Origin: Streptomyces malaysiense
GTDB taxonomy: Bacteria > Actinomycetota > Actinomycetes > Streptomycetales > Streptomycetaceae
NCBI RefSeq assembly: GCF_000980885.2
Contig: NZ_LBDA02000038.1
Location: 36,011-100,010 of the forward strand
Direction of reading: 5' to 3'
Length of the DNA stretch: 64,000 bases
Position numbers and translations under genes: made by a program. Positions 26,077 to 37,713 of the stretch are shown here, piece after piece (position 1 is the first letter of the stretch; each line of letters starts with the position of its first letter). The notes under the pieces are model-generated. The model saw only the letters and a list, made by a program, of their open reading frames with translations, had not been told where the DNA came from and made no database searches.

Positions 26077-27329
26077 CCGATCTGCACGCCCCGGGATACC
26101 CCCGGCAGCGGGTGGCGGAACGCGCCCGGCGCGGCACCGCGATGGCGTTCCCCGACGCGGCCGGCTACGGGACGACCATGTTCGGGCAGCAGCCCCCGGA
26201 GCCGGACACTCCCCCGGACACGATCGACCGGACCCGGCTGGTGCCCCCGGTCTTCGTGCCCCGGCGGCTGGAGCGGCTGATCGACCTGGGCCGCGAGCCG
26301 GTAGTGGGGGACGCCGAACTCACCGCCACCATAGGGGGGTTCAGCTCTCCGCTGCCGGTCTACGTCTCCGCGTTCGGCTCGACCCGGGTCGCCAGCGGCG
26401 ACCTCGGCCAGGCCGTAGCACGCCAGGCGGGCCGGCTGGGCATCCCTATGGTCATTGGCGAGAACATCGTCCCCGTCGCCGGTTACGGCCGGATGGAGCG
26501 GACGGCCCCCAGCTCGCTGCTGCAAAGGATCACGGAGTACGCCGCGGCCGTCCCCGACGGACAGGGCGGTGTCGTCGTCCAGCAGAGCACCGAGGACGCC
26601 GACGCCGAGGTCTGGAACCTCGTCTACAGCGACCCCTCGGTGCAGCCGCTGCTCGAATCGGGCCGTCTGGCCTTCGAGTTGAAGGTGGGCCAGGGCGCCA
26701 AGCCCGGCCTGGGCGGCATGACGCTCGTACCGCGGGAGAAGGCCACGGCGCTCTCCGCGCAGTACGACCTCATGGACGTCTTCGGCGCCGACAGCGACGC
26801 GGTGCTGCGGTGCAGCAGTCCGGGCACCTTCACCGACGAGATCCTGCGGAACCAGATCCGGCTCATGCGGAACAACTATCCGCGCTGCCGGGTGTGGGTG
26901 AAGCTGCCGCCGGCCCGCGACGTGGGCGAGGCCGCGGCCGTCGCTTGGGCGGCCGGGGCGGACGCGGTCGGCGTGGACGGCGCCGAGGGCGGCACCGGCT
27001 GGGCGCCGCAGGCGTTCCTCGGCCATGTCGGGCTGCCGCTCGCGGAGTGCCTCGACCGGGTCGACCCCCGGGACCACTGTCTGCTGGTCACCGGGCGGAT
27101 CTGGGAGGGGGCGCGCGCCACCAAGTGCCTCGCGCTCGGCGCGCGCGCCGTGGGCCTCGGCCGGGCCGCGCTCGCGGCCGTGGACGAGGATCCGCAGCGC
27201 GGTCTGGTGAACCTGGTCGAGTGCCTGGCGCTGGAGATGCGGATGCTGCTCAGCTCGCTCGGCAAGTACGAGGTCTCGGAGCTGAGCCGGGAGGACCTCT
27301 GGTCCGAGGAGCGGCCAGGGCCGCGCTGA
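26073..27329 (+). CDS. Stand-alone FMN glutamate-synthase-domain protein
   Basis: A 418-residue protein consisting of the FMN-binding TIM barrel of glutamate synthase, without the glutaminase, GXGXG and NADPH modules. GltS signatures are FELKVGQGAKPGLGG near residue 205, VKLPPARD near 280, VDGAEGGTGWAPQAF near 302-316 and ALGARAVGLGRAAL near 360. The [3Fe-4S]-type cysteines of full GltS are not apparent. It resembles MgsC of N-methylglutamate synthase, which reduces an imine formed from 2-oxoglutarate and an amine. Translation is coupled to the AsnA-like gene. Inference: forms or oxidises an amino-acid C-N bond in the pathway. Confidence 0.83.
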   Translation: MTDLHAPGYPRQRVAERARRGTAMAFPDAAGYGTTMFGQQPPEPDTPPDTIDRTRLVPPVFVPRRLERLIDLGREPVVGDAELTATIGGFSSPLPVYVSAFGSTRVASGDLGQAVARQAGRLGIPMVIGENIVPVAGYGRMERTAPSSLLQRITEYAAAVPDGQGGVVVQQSTEDADAEVWNLVYSDPSVQPLLESGRLAFELKVGQGAKPGLGGMTLVPREKATALSAQYDLMDVFGADSDAVLRCSSPGTFTDEILRNQIRLMRNNYPRCRVWVKLPPARDVGEAAAVAWAAGADAVGVDGAEGGTGWAPQAFLGHVGLPLAECLDRVDPRDHCLLVTGRIWEGARATKCLALGARAVGLGRAALAAVDEDPQRGLVNLVECLALEMRMLLSSLGKYEVSELSREDLWSEERPGPR

Positions 27330-27512
27330 CCGGGGCGCGGGACGCGCGGGCGCCGTCCGCGACGGGTGATCGTCTCCCCGGACCGGGCGGCTCCGCACGC
27401 TGGACGGTCGGCACCCGCCCGGGGCACAAGCCGTCCGAGGCCCCGCATGCTCAGGACTCGTACTGCCACAGGCAGGTTGCCGCCGCGCCCGCCCAAGATC
27501 TCAGAGGCCGGG

Positions 27513-27544
27513 AACTCCAGTCAATCCTGGAGTTTTCTCCGGAA
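27513..27544. promoter_or_regulatory. Inverted repeats upstream of the LysR gene
   Basis: CTCCAG-N6-CTGGAG (27513-27530) is followed at once by TTTTC-N4-GAAAA (27531-27544), 40-70 bases before the LysR GTG. Two adjacent dyads at this distance fit an autoregulatory LysR-type site, but no footprint is known. Confidence 0.45.
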
Positions 27545-27585
27545 AACCCAAGCGTTTCCTTGGATCCAGTACCTACGATGCCGGG

Positions 27586-28485
27586 GTGACCCTGGAAGAT
27601 CTGAAGGTGTTCGCCGCCGTGTGCGAGGCGCACAACCTCAGCACGGTGGCCCGCGAGATGAACTGCACCCAGTCCGCGGTGAGCCAGCACATCAGACGAC
27701 TGGAGAAGGAGACCGGTCTGCCGCTGGTCGAGCGCCGGCCGCGCGGTGTGGTGCCGACCGGGGCCGGACTGATCCTGCACCGCGCCGTGCGGGAGGGGCT
27801 CACCGCGCTCGACGACGCCATGCGGCTGCTGGACGAGCTGCGCACGGGCCGGCACGGCAGTGTGGCGATCGCCACGGGCAGCACCACCATCCGCCATTTC
27901 ATGGGCGCCTCGGTCAAGGAGTTCCGGCACACCTTTCCCGACGTCCGCCTGGAGTTCCACACGGAACGCTCCAGCGAGCGCTGCCTGGAAGCGCTGCGCA
28001 AGGGCCTCGTGGAACTGGCCTGGGTCACCATCACACCGGACGTCCGCGGTCTGGAGCAGCGCCCGGTGATCGACCTGGACTGGGTGCTCGCCGTGCACCG
28101 GGACGATCCCCTCGCCGAGCGGCCCGCCCTGTCCCTCGCGGACCTCTCCCGCACCCAGCTGATCCGGCCGCCGGCCGGCACCAGTTCCGGGCGGCAGGTG
28201 GACGAGCGGCTGGGCCTCGGCCCCACCGGCGCCACCGACTGGGACACCGCCCTGCTGCTGGCGGAGCTGGGCCTGGGCCACGCGCTCGTGCCCGCCGTCC
28301 CCGGGGTGAGCTCGCGCCCGGACCCGCTCCGCCTGATACCGGTGCGCGGACTGGTCCCGCTGAAGGTCGGCTGGGCGGCCCGCCAGTGGTCGGCGCTGTC
28401 CCCTTCCGCGAACGCCTTCGCGGACACGGTGATCGCCCACCTCGACGCGTGGGGCGGCACGGCCGGGGAGCACGAGGCGTCCTGA
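27586..28485 (+). CDS. LysR-family transcriptional regulator
   Basis: A 299-residue LysR regulator. The N-terminal winged helix-turn-helix reads LEDLKVFAAVCEAHNLSTVA then NCTQSAVSQHIRRLEKETGL, and the effector domain starts near residue 90 (GSVAIATGSTTIRHFMG) and runs to the end. The start is a GTG. It lies 256 bp after the FMN protein gene and has two dyads in front of it. Position beside the biosynthetic locus makes it the most likely pathway-specific activator, sensing an intermediate or an amino acid. Confidence 0.92.
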   Translation: MTLEDLKVFAAVCEAHNLSTVAREMNCTQSAVSQHIRRLEKETGLPLVERRPRGVVPTGAGLILHRAVREGLTALDDAMRLLDELRTGRHGSVAIATGSTTIRHFMGASVKEFRHTFPDVRLEFHTERSSERCLEALRKGLVELAWVTITPDVRGLEQRPVIDLDWVLAVHRDDPLAERPALSLADLSRTQLIRPPAGTSSGRQVDERLGLGPTGATDWDTALLLAELGLGHALVPAVPGVSSRPDPLRLIPVRGLVPLKVGWAARQWSALSPSANAFADTVIAHLDAWGGTAGEHEAS

Positions 28486-28510
28486 GCCGTGCCGCGCCGC
28501 GGGTGGGCGG

Positions 28511-29458
28511 TCAGACGGAGGGAGCCGCCGTCGTGCCGTCGGCCAGTTCCGCGACCAGGCGGGTGGCGAGCGGCACATCGATGCCGTGCCGCGCGGCCGC
28601 CCGCAGCACGGCGCCGCCGATCGCGTCCAGCTCCAGCGCCCGGCCGGCCTCGGCGTCCCGCAGCATGGAGGACTTGCTCCGCGCCGGGAAGGCCTCGTAG
28701 CGCGCGAGCACCTGGGCGGCGTCACCCGGCCCCCCGCAGGCCCGGCTCACCGCGGTGGTCTCCTCCACCAGCGCCGCCAGTTCCTCGGGGTGCTCGTCCC
28801 GGATGCCGCCGATCGACAGCCCGTAACGGGTCGTGAGCAGGGCGAAGGGCGCGAGGAAGGCCAGCTTGGCCCAGAGGGCGGCGTTCTCGTCCGCGACCGT
28901 ACGGGTCCTCACTCCGGCGGCGTTCAGCACGGCGGCGGCCGGTGCGAGGCGTGCCTCGTCCGCGCCGGCCACGTCGATCTCGGTGAAGGGGCTGCCGTGC
29001 TCGACGACGCCCGCGGCGGTACGGGTGGACTCGACCCGGATGACAGCGGGTACGACCTGTTCGGCGCCATAGCGTGCGCGCAGCGCGGCGACGTGCTCGA
29101 CGCCGTTCAGCAGCGGCAGCACCAAGCCCCGGGCGAAGCGGGGCGGCACCCGGTCGAGCGCCGCGCCGAGCGCGGTGTGCTTGACGGTGACCAGGCACAG
29201 GTCCACGGGCTCGCGAAGCTCGGTGTCCGCCTCCACCCGGGCCGTGAAGTCGCCGTGCTGCCGGCTGGACACCCGGATGCCGTCCCGGGCGAGCGTCCGC
29301 GCGGTGTCCTCGCCCGCCAGGCAGATCACGCGGTGTCCGGCCCGGGAGAGCAGGGCCGCGAGGAGGCCGCCGACCCCTCCGGGACCCAGCACGGCGATGG
29401 TCCAGGGCGTGGTGGGCGTGATGGGCGCGGTGGGCGCGGTGTCCGGCGCGGTGTCCAT
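28511..29458 (-). CDS. Ketopantoate reductase-family protein
   Basis: A 315-residue NADPH-dependent enzyme of the ApbA/PanE family. The Rossmann motif is VLGPGGVGGLLAALL near residues 23-37, VTVKHTAL carries a conserved Lys, LLNGVEH the Asn, and LWAKLAFLAP the catalytic Lys. The C-terminal helical domain contains SSMLRDAEAGRALELDAIGG, typical of 2-dehydropantoate 2-reductase. The first 19 residues are Thr/Pro-rich and non-conserved. It faces the LysR gene tail to tail with 25 bp between. Many such paralogs do not make pantoate, so the reaction is left open. It is probably outside the neighbouring pathway. Confidence 0.85.
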   Translation of the reverse strand: MDTAPDTAPTAPITPTTPWTIAVLGPGGVGGLLAALLSRAGHRVICLAGEDTARTLARDGIRVSSRQHGDFTARVEADTELREPVDLCLVTVKHTALGAALDRVPPRFARGLVLPLLNGVEHVAALRARYGAEQVVPAVIRVESTRTAAGVVEHGSPFTEIDVAGADEARLAPAAAVLNAAGVRTRTVADENAALWAKLAFLAPFALLTTRYGLSIGGIRDEHPEELAALVEETTAVSRACGGPGDAAQVLARYEAFPARSKSSMLRDAEAGRALELDAIGGAVLRAAARHGIDVPLATRLVAELADGTTAAPSV

Positions 29459-29859
29459 AGAAGGGGTGCCCTCTCCTTGGGTCGCGGCAGCGACAGGGGG
29501 ATCGTCAGGATGTCCGGCAAGATCATCAGTTTGGGCCGGGGGCTCCGTCAAGCCCAGAGGCCGCCGGGTATGCCGCGGCGAAGCCTCGGCCTTCCCCACA
29601 CCGCGTCACCGTCCCCTCACGGCCGGTCCGCGAAGGCGTCCCCCGCGACTTCCCCGGCCGCCGACCCCCTGCCCGAATAAGACCCGTTTCGGGCCGTTTT
29701 GGGGGCCCATCTTGTGACGCCACCCATAGGAGCCACATCACGTCCTAGGGCAGGCCGTAGAAAGGGAACGCCCTGAGCTGCCCAGACATCTCCATATCGG
29801 GACATAGCAGACATTGCTCCGAAGTTAGGTAGTACGTCACATCCTTGCCAAGCACTTCG
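29459..29859. other. Intergenic region before the transglycosylase leader
   Basis: About 400 bases between the ketopantoate reductase start and the structured leader. From 29700 to 29850 the DNA is AT-richer and likely holds the transglycosylase promoter; TTGCCA near 29846 and TTGCTC near 29814 are possible -35 elements but no matching -10 is convincing. No gene is seen. Confidence 0.4.
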
Positions 29860-30010
29860 GCCCCGGCTAACCATTGCTGTCGTTGCCGGGAAGCAACGGG
29901 CCGGACCGAGCGGATCTCCGCCGGAGTCGCCCGGTCCCACCCGCAGCGCGGGGCTCACCGCCCCACCGCCACCGCGAGACTCGCGGCAGGCACGACCTTG
30001 TCCCCCAGAG
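29860..30010 (+). promoter_or_regulatory. Structured 5' leader, possible c-di-AMP (ydaO) riboswitch
   Basis: The leader contains CGGCTAACC followed by the perfect hairpin CGTTGC-CGGGAA-GCAACG, then several GC stems (GGGG-CTCACCG-CCCC; CCGCGAG-AC-CTCGCGG) before GAGGAAGAG and the start codon. Streptomyces cell-wall hydrolase genes, including rpfA and related secreted lytic proteins, are often controlled by ydaO-type c-di-AMP riboswitches in leaders of this length. I can see the context and the stems, but could not align the whole consensus, so the family call is tentative. Confidence 0.4.
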
Positions 30011-30023
30011 GAAGAGTTCACGC

Positions 30024-30527
30024 ATGACCATGGCCACCACCCGCACCCGCATCGCCCGCCTCGCCGTCACCGGCCTCGCCACCACGGGAGCCGCGGCCGC
30101 GGCCCTGACCCTGGTGCCGGCCAACGCGCAGGCCGCCGAGATGCCGCAGGTGCACGCCTCTGTGGTCAAGGCCTCCCACACCGCCACCGCCGGCAAGGCG
30201 GGCACCGGCAACAACCTGGACGGCTGGATCAAGCAGTCGCTGGCCATCATGAAGGCCAAGGGCATCCCCGGCAGCTACGACGGTCTGAAGCGCAACATCA
30301 TGCGCGAGTCCGGTGGTAACCCCAACGCGCAGAACAACTGGGACATCAACGCCAAGAACGGCGTTCCGTCCAAGGGTCTGCTCCAGGTGATCTCCCCCAC
30401 GTTCAACGCGTACCACGTCGCCGGTACCGCGAAGAACATCACCGACCCGGTGGCGAACATCACCGCCGCGGCCAACTACGCCGCGCACCGCTACGGTTCG
30501 ATCGACAACGTCAACTCGGCGTACTGA
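30024..30527 (+). CDS. Secreted lytic transglycosylase (SLT domain)
   Basis: A 167-residue exported protein. The Sec signal peptide has RTRIAR, a hydrophobic core (LAVTGLATTGAAAAALTL) and a cleavage site after about ANAQA. The mature part carries a compact SLT/lysozyme-like domain: IMRESGGNPNAQNNWDINA with the catalytic Glu, then KGLLQVISPTFNAYHV and ITAAANYAAHRYGS. It would cleave peptidoglycan during growth or spore germination. There is no LysM or other wall-binding domain. GAGGAAGAG precedes the ATG. It is monocistronic, with a structured leader in front and a strong terminator behind. Confidence 0.9.
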   Translation: MTMATTRTRIARLAVTGLATTGAAAAALTLVPANAQAAEMPQVHASVVKASHTATAGKAGTGNNLDGWIKQSLAIMKAKGIPGSYDGLKRNIMRESGGNPNAQNNWDINAKNGVPSKGLLQVISPTFNAYHVAGTAKNITDPVANITAAANYAAHRYGSIDNVNSAY

Positions 30528-30556
30528 TCGCACTGATCGACGCGGTCCCCGCACCG

Positions 30557-30597
30557 AAGGCCGGTGCCGGCAGCTCCACGCTGCCGGCACCGGCCTT
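30557..30597. terminator. Strong bidirectional hairpin terminator
   Basis: A perfect 17-bp stem (30557-30573 with 30581-30597) around a 7-base loop CTCCACG, with AA at its foot on one side and TT on the other. It lies between the transglycosylase stop and the convergent SWIM gene and can serve both. Confidence 0.9.
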
Positions 30598-30628
30598 TTC
30601 GACTTCCGCGCGGGAGCGGGGCGTTCGG

Positions 30629-32877
<2,249 letters not shown>

Positions 32878-32881
<4 letters not shown>

Positions 32882-35730
32882 GGGGTGCTCCGCAGGGAGA
32901 CGAGGTCGGAGAGTTCGCGGTCGGTCAGTTCCGTGAGGGCGGCCTCGCCGGAGCCGAGGACGGCGTCGGCCAGGGCCCGTTTGGCCGCGAGCATCTCGGC
33001 GATCCGGTCCTCGACCGTGCCCTCGGTGACCAGGCGGTGGACCTGGACGGGCTGGGTCTGGCCGATGCGGTAGGCGCGGTCGGTGGCCTGTTCCTCGACG
33101 GCCGGGTTCCACCAGCGGTCGAAGTGCACCACGTGCCCGGCACGGGTGAGGTTGAGGCCGGTGCCCGCGGCCTTCAGGGAGAGGACGAGCACCGGCGTCT
33201 CCCCGCCCTGGAAGCGGTCGACCATGCGCTCGCGTTCCGGCACCGGGGTGCCGCCGTGCAGCAGGTCCACCGGGACCGCGCGGGCGGCCAGATGGGCGGT
33301 GATCAGCCGGGCCATGCCCACGTACTGGGTGAAGACCAGCACCGAGCCGTCCTCGGCGAGGACGGTGTCCAACAGCTCGTCCAGCAGGGCGAGTTTGCCC
33401 GAGCGATGGACCAGCCGGTCGGTGGCCCCGGCCTCCTTGAGGTAGAGCGCGGGGTGGTCGCAGATCTGCTTCAGCGCGCCGAGCAGCTTCAGGACGAGAC
33501 CCCTGCGGGCGATCCCGTCGGCGGTCTCGATGGCCAGCATCGACTCGCGCACCACCGCCTCGTACAGCGCGGCCTGTTCGCGGGTGAGCGGCACCGGATG
33601 ATCGGTCTCGGTCTTCGGCGGCAGCTCCGGGACGATGCCGGGGTCGGACTTCTTGCGTCGCAGCAGGAAGGGCCGGACGAGGCGGCCGAGCCGGTCCACG
33701 GCCTCCTGGTCCTCGCCGTTCTCCACCGCGCGGGCGTGCCGGGCGCGGAAGGCCTTCAGCGGGCCGAGGAGCCCGGGGGTGGTCCAGTCGAGCAGGGCCC
33801 ACAGCTCGGAGAGGTTGTTCTCCACCGGGGTGCCGGTGAGCGCCACCCGCGCGGGGGCCTCGATGGTGCGCAGCGCCCTGGCGGTGGCCGAGTAGGGGTT
33901 CTTCACGTGCTGGGCCTCGTCCGCGACGACCATCCCCCAGGCCTGCTCGGCGAGTCGGGCAGCGGCGGAGCGCATCGTGCCGTACGTGGTGAGGACGAAG
34001 CCGCCGTCCAGCCCGGCCAGGGTGCGCTCCGTGCCGTGGAAGCGGCGGACGGGGACGCCGGGGGCGAACCGGCTGATCTCCCGCTGCCAGTTGCCCAGCA
34101 GGGAGGCCGGGCAGACGACGAGGGTGGGTTCGCGGCGCGCCCGCTTCAGGTGCAGGGCGATGAGCGTGACGGTCTTGCCGAGGCCCATGTCGTCGGCGAG
34201 GCAGCCGCCGAGGCCGAGGGAGGTCATCAGGTCGAGCCAGGCGAGGCCGCGCAGCTGGTAGTCGCGCAGGGTGGCGGCGAGTCCCGGGGGCGCCTCGGCG
34301 GGGCGCGGGCCCGCGGTGAGGCGGTCGCGGAGGGCGGCGAGGGCGCCGACGGGTACGGCCCGGACGGTCTCGCCGTCGACGTCGGCGGTGCCGGTGAGCG
34401 CCACGGACAGCGCGTCGAGGGGGTCGAGCAGGCCCAGTTCCCGTTTGCGGGCCTTGCGGACGAGGGCGGGGTCGACGAGCACCCAGCGGTCCCGGAGCCG
34501 TACGACGGGACGGTGGGCCTCGGCGAGGGCGTCCATCTCGGCCTCGTCCAGCGGGTCCCCGCCGAGCGCGAGCTGCCAGCAAAAGCGCAGCAGGTCCTCG
34601 CTCTCGAAGAAGCCGGTGCCGTCGGTCGCGGAGCCGGGCGCGGGCCGCACCTCGGCGGTGGCGGTGAGGTCGCGGGCGAGGTCCCGGGGCCAGTGCACGG
34701 CGACCCCGGCGGCGGCCAGCCTGCTCGCCGCGACGCCGAGCAGGTCGCCCAGCTCCTCCTCGGACAGGGCGAGGACGTCGGGCACCTCCTGTTCGGCGAG
34801 CCGGTCCAGCGGCGGCCACACCCGCCCGGCGCGGCGCACGGCGAGGGCCGCGTCCACCCGGGCGCGGGGGCCGAAGGCGATGTCGGCCTCGCCCGCCCAC
34901 AGGGCGGCCGCGTCGGCCACGAGGGTGGGGTCGGCGAGGCTGTGGACCTGCACGATCGCCGCCCCGGCGGCACGGGAGCCCGCGCTCGCGCCGGCGTCGA
35001 AGACGTCGTACGCGGACAGGTCGAGGCGCAGCGAGACGCGTACGCCCGCGTCCATCCCGGCGGCGACCTCGGCCGCCCACGCGTGCGCCCCCGGCAGGGA
35101 CTGGGGCTCGCGCGCGGCGAAGGCGCGGCCGCAGGCGTGGGCGGCGGCGGGGGTGCGGGGCAGGGTGTCGGCGACCGCGTCCAGGAAGGAGCGGACCAGT
35201 GCCTCCGGCTCGGGCAGCCGCAGCGGTCCGGGGTCCGGCAGCGGCACGGCGTGCCCCTCCGGGGGCAGGGCGGCGGCGATCGCGCGCAGGTGGGCGATGT
35301 CGCCGGGCTCCAGCGGACCGGCCCGCCAGGCGTCCTGGGCGCTCAAGGTGAGACCGGGCAGCAGCCGCCCCCGGGCGACGAGCCGCAGCGCGTGCAGCGC
35401 GGCGGCGCCCCAGCAGGCGGTGGCGGGGTGCGCGGCGGGGTCCCGGCGGGCACGGACCAGCAGGGGCAGCGCCTCGGCGAGCGGCAGGCCCAGCGCGGGT
35501 ACCCGGCGGCGGCGCACTCCCGCGCCGTGCCGCCGCACGACCGTGAGTTCCTCGGGGTCGGCGGCCGCGGCGGGCAGGGGCTCGCCGGCGGGGTCCCAGA
35601 AGGCGATACGGCCCGCGCGCGGCAGCGGCGCGGGCAGATACACCGCGGCCAGGCGCACGGGCACGGGGTCACCGCCCGACGCCGTCCGCGGTCCCGGCGT
35701 CCGCTCGGCCGTCGTCGCCACACCGCTCAT
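32878..35730 (-). CDS. SNF2-family DEAD/DEAH helicase
   Basis: A 950-residue Swi2/Snf2 ATPase. The N-terminal 480 residues form the bacterial SNF2-associated domain (with GFFESEDLLRFCWQLALGG and KRELGLLDPLDALSVAL). Motor motifs are LRDYQLRGLAWLDLM, Walker A DDMGLGKT near residue 510, DEAQ box VVADEAQHVKNP, LTGTPVENNLSELW, then in lobe 2 VLVFTQYVGMARLI, LSLKAAGTGLNLTRA and QATDRAYRIGQTQPVQVHR. I chose ATG 35730 because GGGAGGT lies upstream; an in-frame ATG at 35757 is the alternative. It probably remodels protein-DNA complexes or acts in transcription recycling with its SWIM partner. Confidence 0.93.
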
Positions 35731-35877
35731 ACGTTCTGCCACCTCCCGCCCGCACATCGGACCAGTCGTCTCCGACTCTACGGGCGGGGTCTGACAACCG
35801 GCCCCGACGGCCGGTCCCGGCCGGCCGCGAGGCGGGATCGCCGGCCGCGCACCGCCGCGCGGGGCGCGCCCCGTCCG

Positions 35878-36465
35878 CTACGGCACGGTCCGCGACACCA
35901 CGTACACCGTCGGGAAGTCCGGGTCGGCCATGTTCACGACCACGTCCTGGGTGGGTGCCGGGTTCTTCCGCGTGTGCGTGAGGCCGTACCAGGAGCCGGA
36001 GCCGCCGAAGGTCCAGCCGCTGACCTTGCGGTCGCGGGCGCCGACGGCGATGTCGCCCTTCTTCAGCTCGTCGCGGCGCGAGCCCATGGACTGGAGAAAG
36101 GTGTCCAGGCCGGCCGGGTTGGTGCGGAACTGCACGTACAGGCGGCTGGTCTTCCAGTTGTTGGTCTCGTACGAGGCGATGCGGTCGGCGGGGCGCGGGA
36201 CGTTCACCTGGTAGAGGCGGCGCTGCACCTTCGACGGCCAGCCGGGGGTGAGGCCGGTCGCGGAGTACTTGGCCTCCTTGTCCTTGCCGCTGTTGCGGCT
36301 CTGGTTCGCGGAGATCACCAGGTATCCGGCCGGCACGCCGATGAGCAGCACGATGATCAGCAGGGTGAGCGCCCGGCGCCTGGCCTTGTGGCGGGGGTCC
36401 TCGGGGGGCCGGCGCGCCGGCCCCGGCGCGCCGGCCTGGCGGGGCAGGGAGGTGGAGGCGGTCAT
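35878..36465 (-). CDS. Single-pass membrane protein of unknown function
   Basis: A 195-residue protein with a basic cytoplasmic N-terminus, one membrane helix at about residues 33-53 (ALTLLIIVLLIGVPAGYLVI), and an extracytoplasmic domain of about 140 residues containing RLYQVNVPRPADRIASYETN, WKTSRLYVQFRTNP and DVVVNMADPDFPTVYVV. The outer domain reads as a compact beta-rich fold, but I do not recognise it. It overlaps the ROK gene stop as ATGA, so the two are co-translated. The codons for residues 10-20 carry two close copies of the 12-bp palindrome ccggcgcgccgg. Confidence 0.75.
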   Translation of the reverse strand: MTASTSLPRQAGAPGPARRPPEDPRHKARRRALTLLIIVLLIGVPAGYLVISANQSRNSGKDKEAKYSATGLTPGWPSKVQRRLYQVNVPRPADRIASYETNNWKTSRLYVQFRTNPAGLDTFLQSMGSRRDELKKGDIAVGARDRKVSGWTFGGSGSWYGLTHTRKNPAPTQDVVVNMADPDFPTVYVVSRTVP

Positions 36466-37607
36466 GCGGTGTCCCGTTCGCGGCGGGCCTGGGCGTATCG
36501 CTCGTAGCGCTCGTACCGCTCGACCCGGCGGCGCTTGGCGCGCCGGAACCGGCGGGCGACCAGGCGGGCCAGGTCGGCCGCGCCCACCATGCCGGCCTCG
36601 GGGCCGAGCTGGGCGCGGGTGATACGGGCCTCGGGGCGGTAGCCGCGGCCGGTGAGATGACGCTTGAAGGCGTCCCTGGCGGGGCCGATGAGCAGATCGT
36701 CGGCGGCCGAGACGCCGCCGCCGATGACGAAGCAGGAGGGGTCGAGGGCGGCGGCCAGGTTGGCGATGCCGACGCCGAGCCACTGGCCGATGTCCTGGAG
36801 CAGTTCCACGCACATCGCGTCGCCCTCGCGGGCCAGCTCGGTGATCATCGGCCCGGTGATGTCGCCGATGTTCCCCTTCACGTGCTCGATGATCCCGTAG
36901 GCGACCGGCGAGTCGGCCTGGGCCAGCTCGCGCGCCTCGCGGACCAGGGCGTTCCCTGAGCTGTACTGCTCCCAGCAGCCGCGGTTGCCGCACGGGCAGC
37001 GGTGGCCGCCGGGCACGACCTGCATATGCCCGAACTCGCCCGCGACGCCGAACTTACCCCGCTTGACCTGGCCGTCCTCCAGGATCGCGCCGCCGATACC
37101 GGTACCCAGTGTGATCATCACCAGGTGGTCCTCGCCGCGTCCGGCGCCGAAGCGCCACTCGGCCCAGGCGGCGGTGTTGGCGTCGTTGTCCACGAGGACC
37201 GGCACGGAGAGGCGGCCGCTGAGCCGGTCGCGCAGCGGTTCGTTGCGCCAGGACAGGTGGGGGGCGAACAGGACGCGGTTGCGGTCCGCGTCGACCCAGC
37301 CCGCGGCGCCGATGCCGACCGCGTGCACGTCGTGCCGGTCGGAGAGGTCCAGGACCAGTTCGACGATGGTGTCCTCGACGACCTTGGGGCTCTTGGACTT
37401 GTCCGGCGTCTCCGCGCGGAGCTTCTCCAGGATGTTGCCGTCGGCGTCCACCACGCCCGCCATCACCTTGGTGCCTCCGATGTCGATGCCGACGGTGGGG
37501 ACGCGGGGGGCCGTCAGGTGGGACCGCCGCTCCCGGGTGCCGGCCGTACGCAGCACGGGGGCGCGGCGGGAGCCGATGGGGGCCGTGAGGTCGCGATAGG
37601 TGCTCAT
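36462..37607 (-). CDS. ROK-family sugar kinase
   Basis: A 381-residue ROK protein lacking an N-terminal helix-turn-helix, so a kinase rather than a repressor. ATP-binding DIGGTKVMAGVVD is near residue 43, catalytic LVDNDANTAAWAEW near 145, LGTGIGGAILEDG near 170, and the zinc motif is HRCPCGNRGCWEQYSSG. The C-terminus ends in basic RYERYERYAQARRE repeats. A 40-residue N-terminal extension precedes the fold. Glucose is the commonest substrate; another hexose is possible given the ABC transporter genes next to it. Confidence 0.9.
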   Translation of the reverse strand: MSTYRDLTAPIGSRRAPVLRTAGTRERRSHLTAPRVPTVGIDIGGTKVMAGVVDADGNILEKLRAETPDKSKSPKVVEDTIVELVLDLSDRHDVHAVGIGAAGWVDADRNRVLFAPHLSWRNEPLRDRLSGRLSVPVLVDNDANTAAWAEWRFGAGRGEDHLVMITLGTGIGGAILEDGQVKRGKFGVAGEFGHMQVVPGGHRCPCGNRGCWEQYSSGNALVREARELAQADSPVAYGIIEHVKGNIGDITGPMITELAREGDAMCVELLQDIGQWLGVGIANLAAALDPSCFVIGGGVSAADDLLIGPARDAFKRHLTGRGYRPEARITRAQLGPEAGMVGAADLARLVARRFRRAKRRRVERYERYERYAQARRERDTA

Positions 37608-37713
37608 CGTTGGTCGATTGTGCCTCAACGACGGTAAGGGTGCCGTATCGGCGAAGGGGAGGGGCGGGCGGTCCTGGTGGTGGCCCGGTCGACCGCGACG
37701 CCCCTCGGGTCCC

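Noticed and set aside
36409..36434. Two copies of the palindrome ccggcgcgccgg
   Set aside because: They lie in codons for a Pro/Ala/Gly linker; chance in GC-rich DNA is likely.
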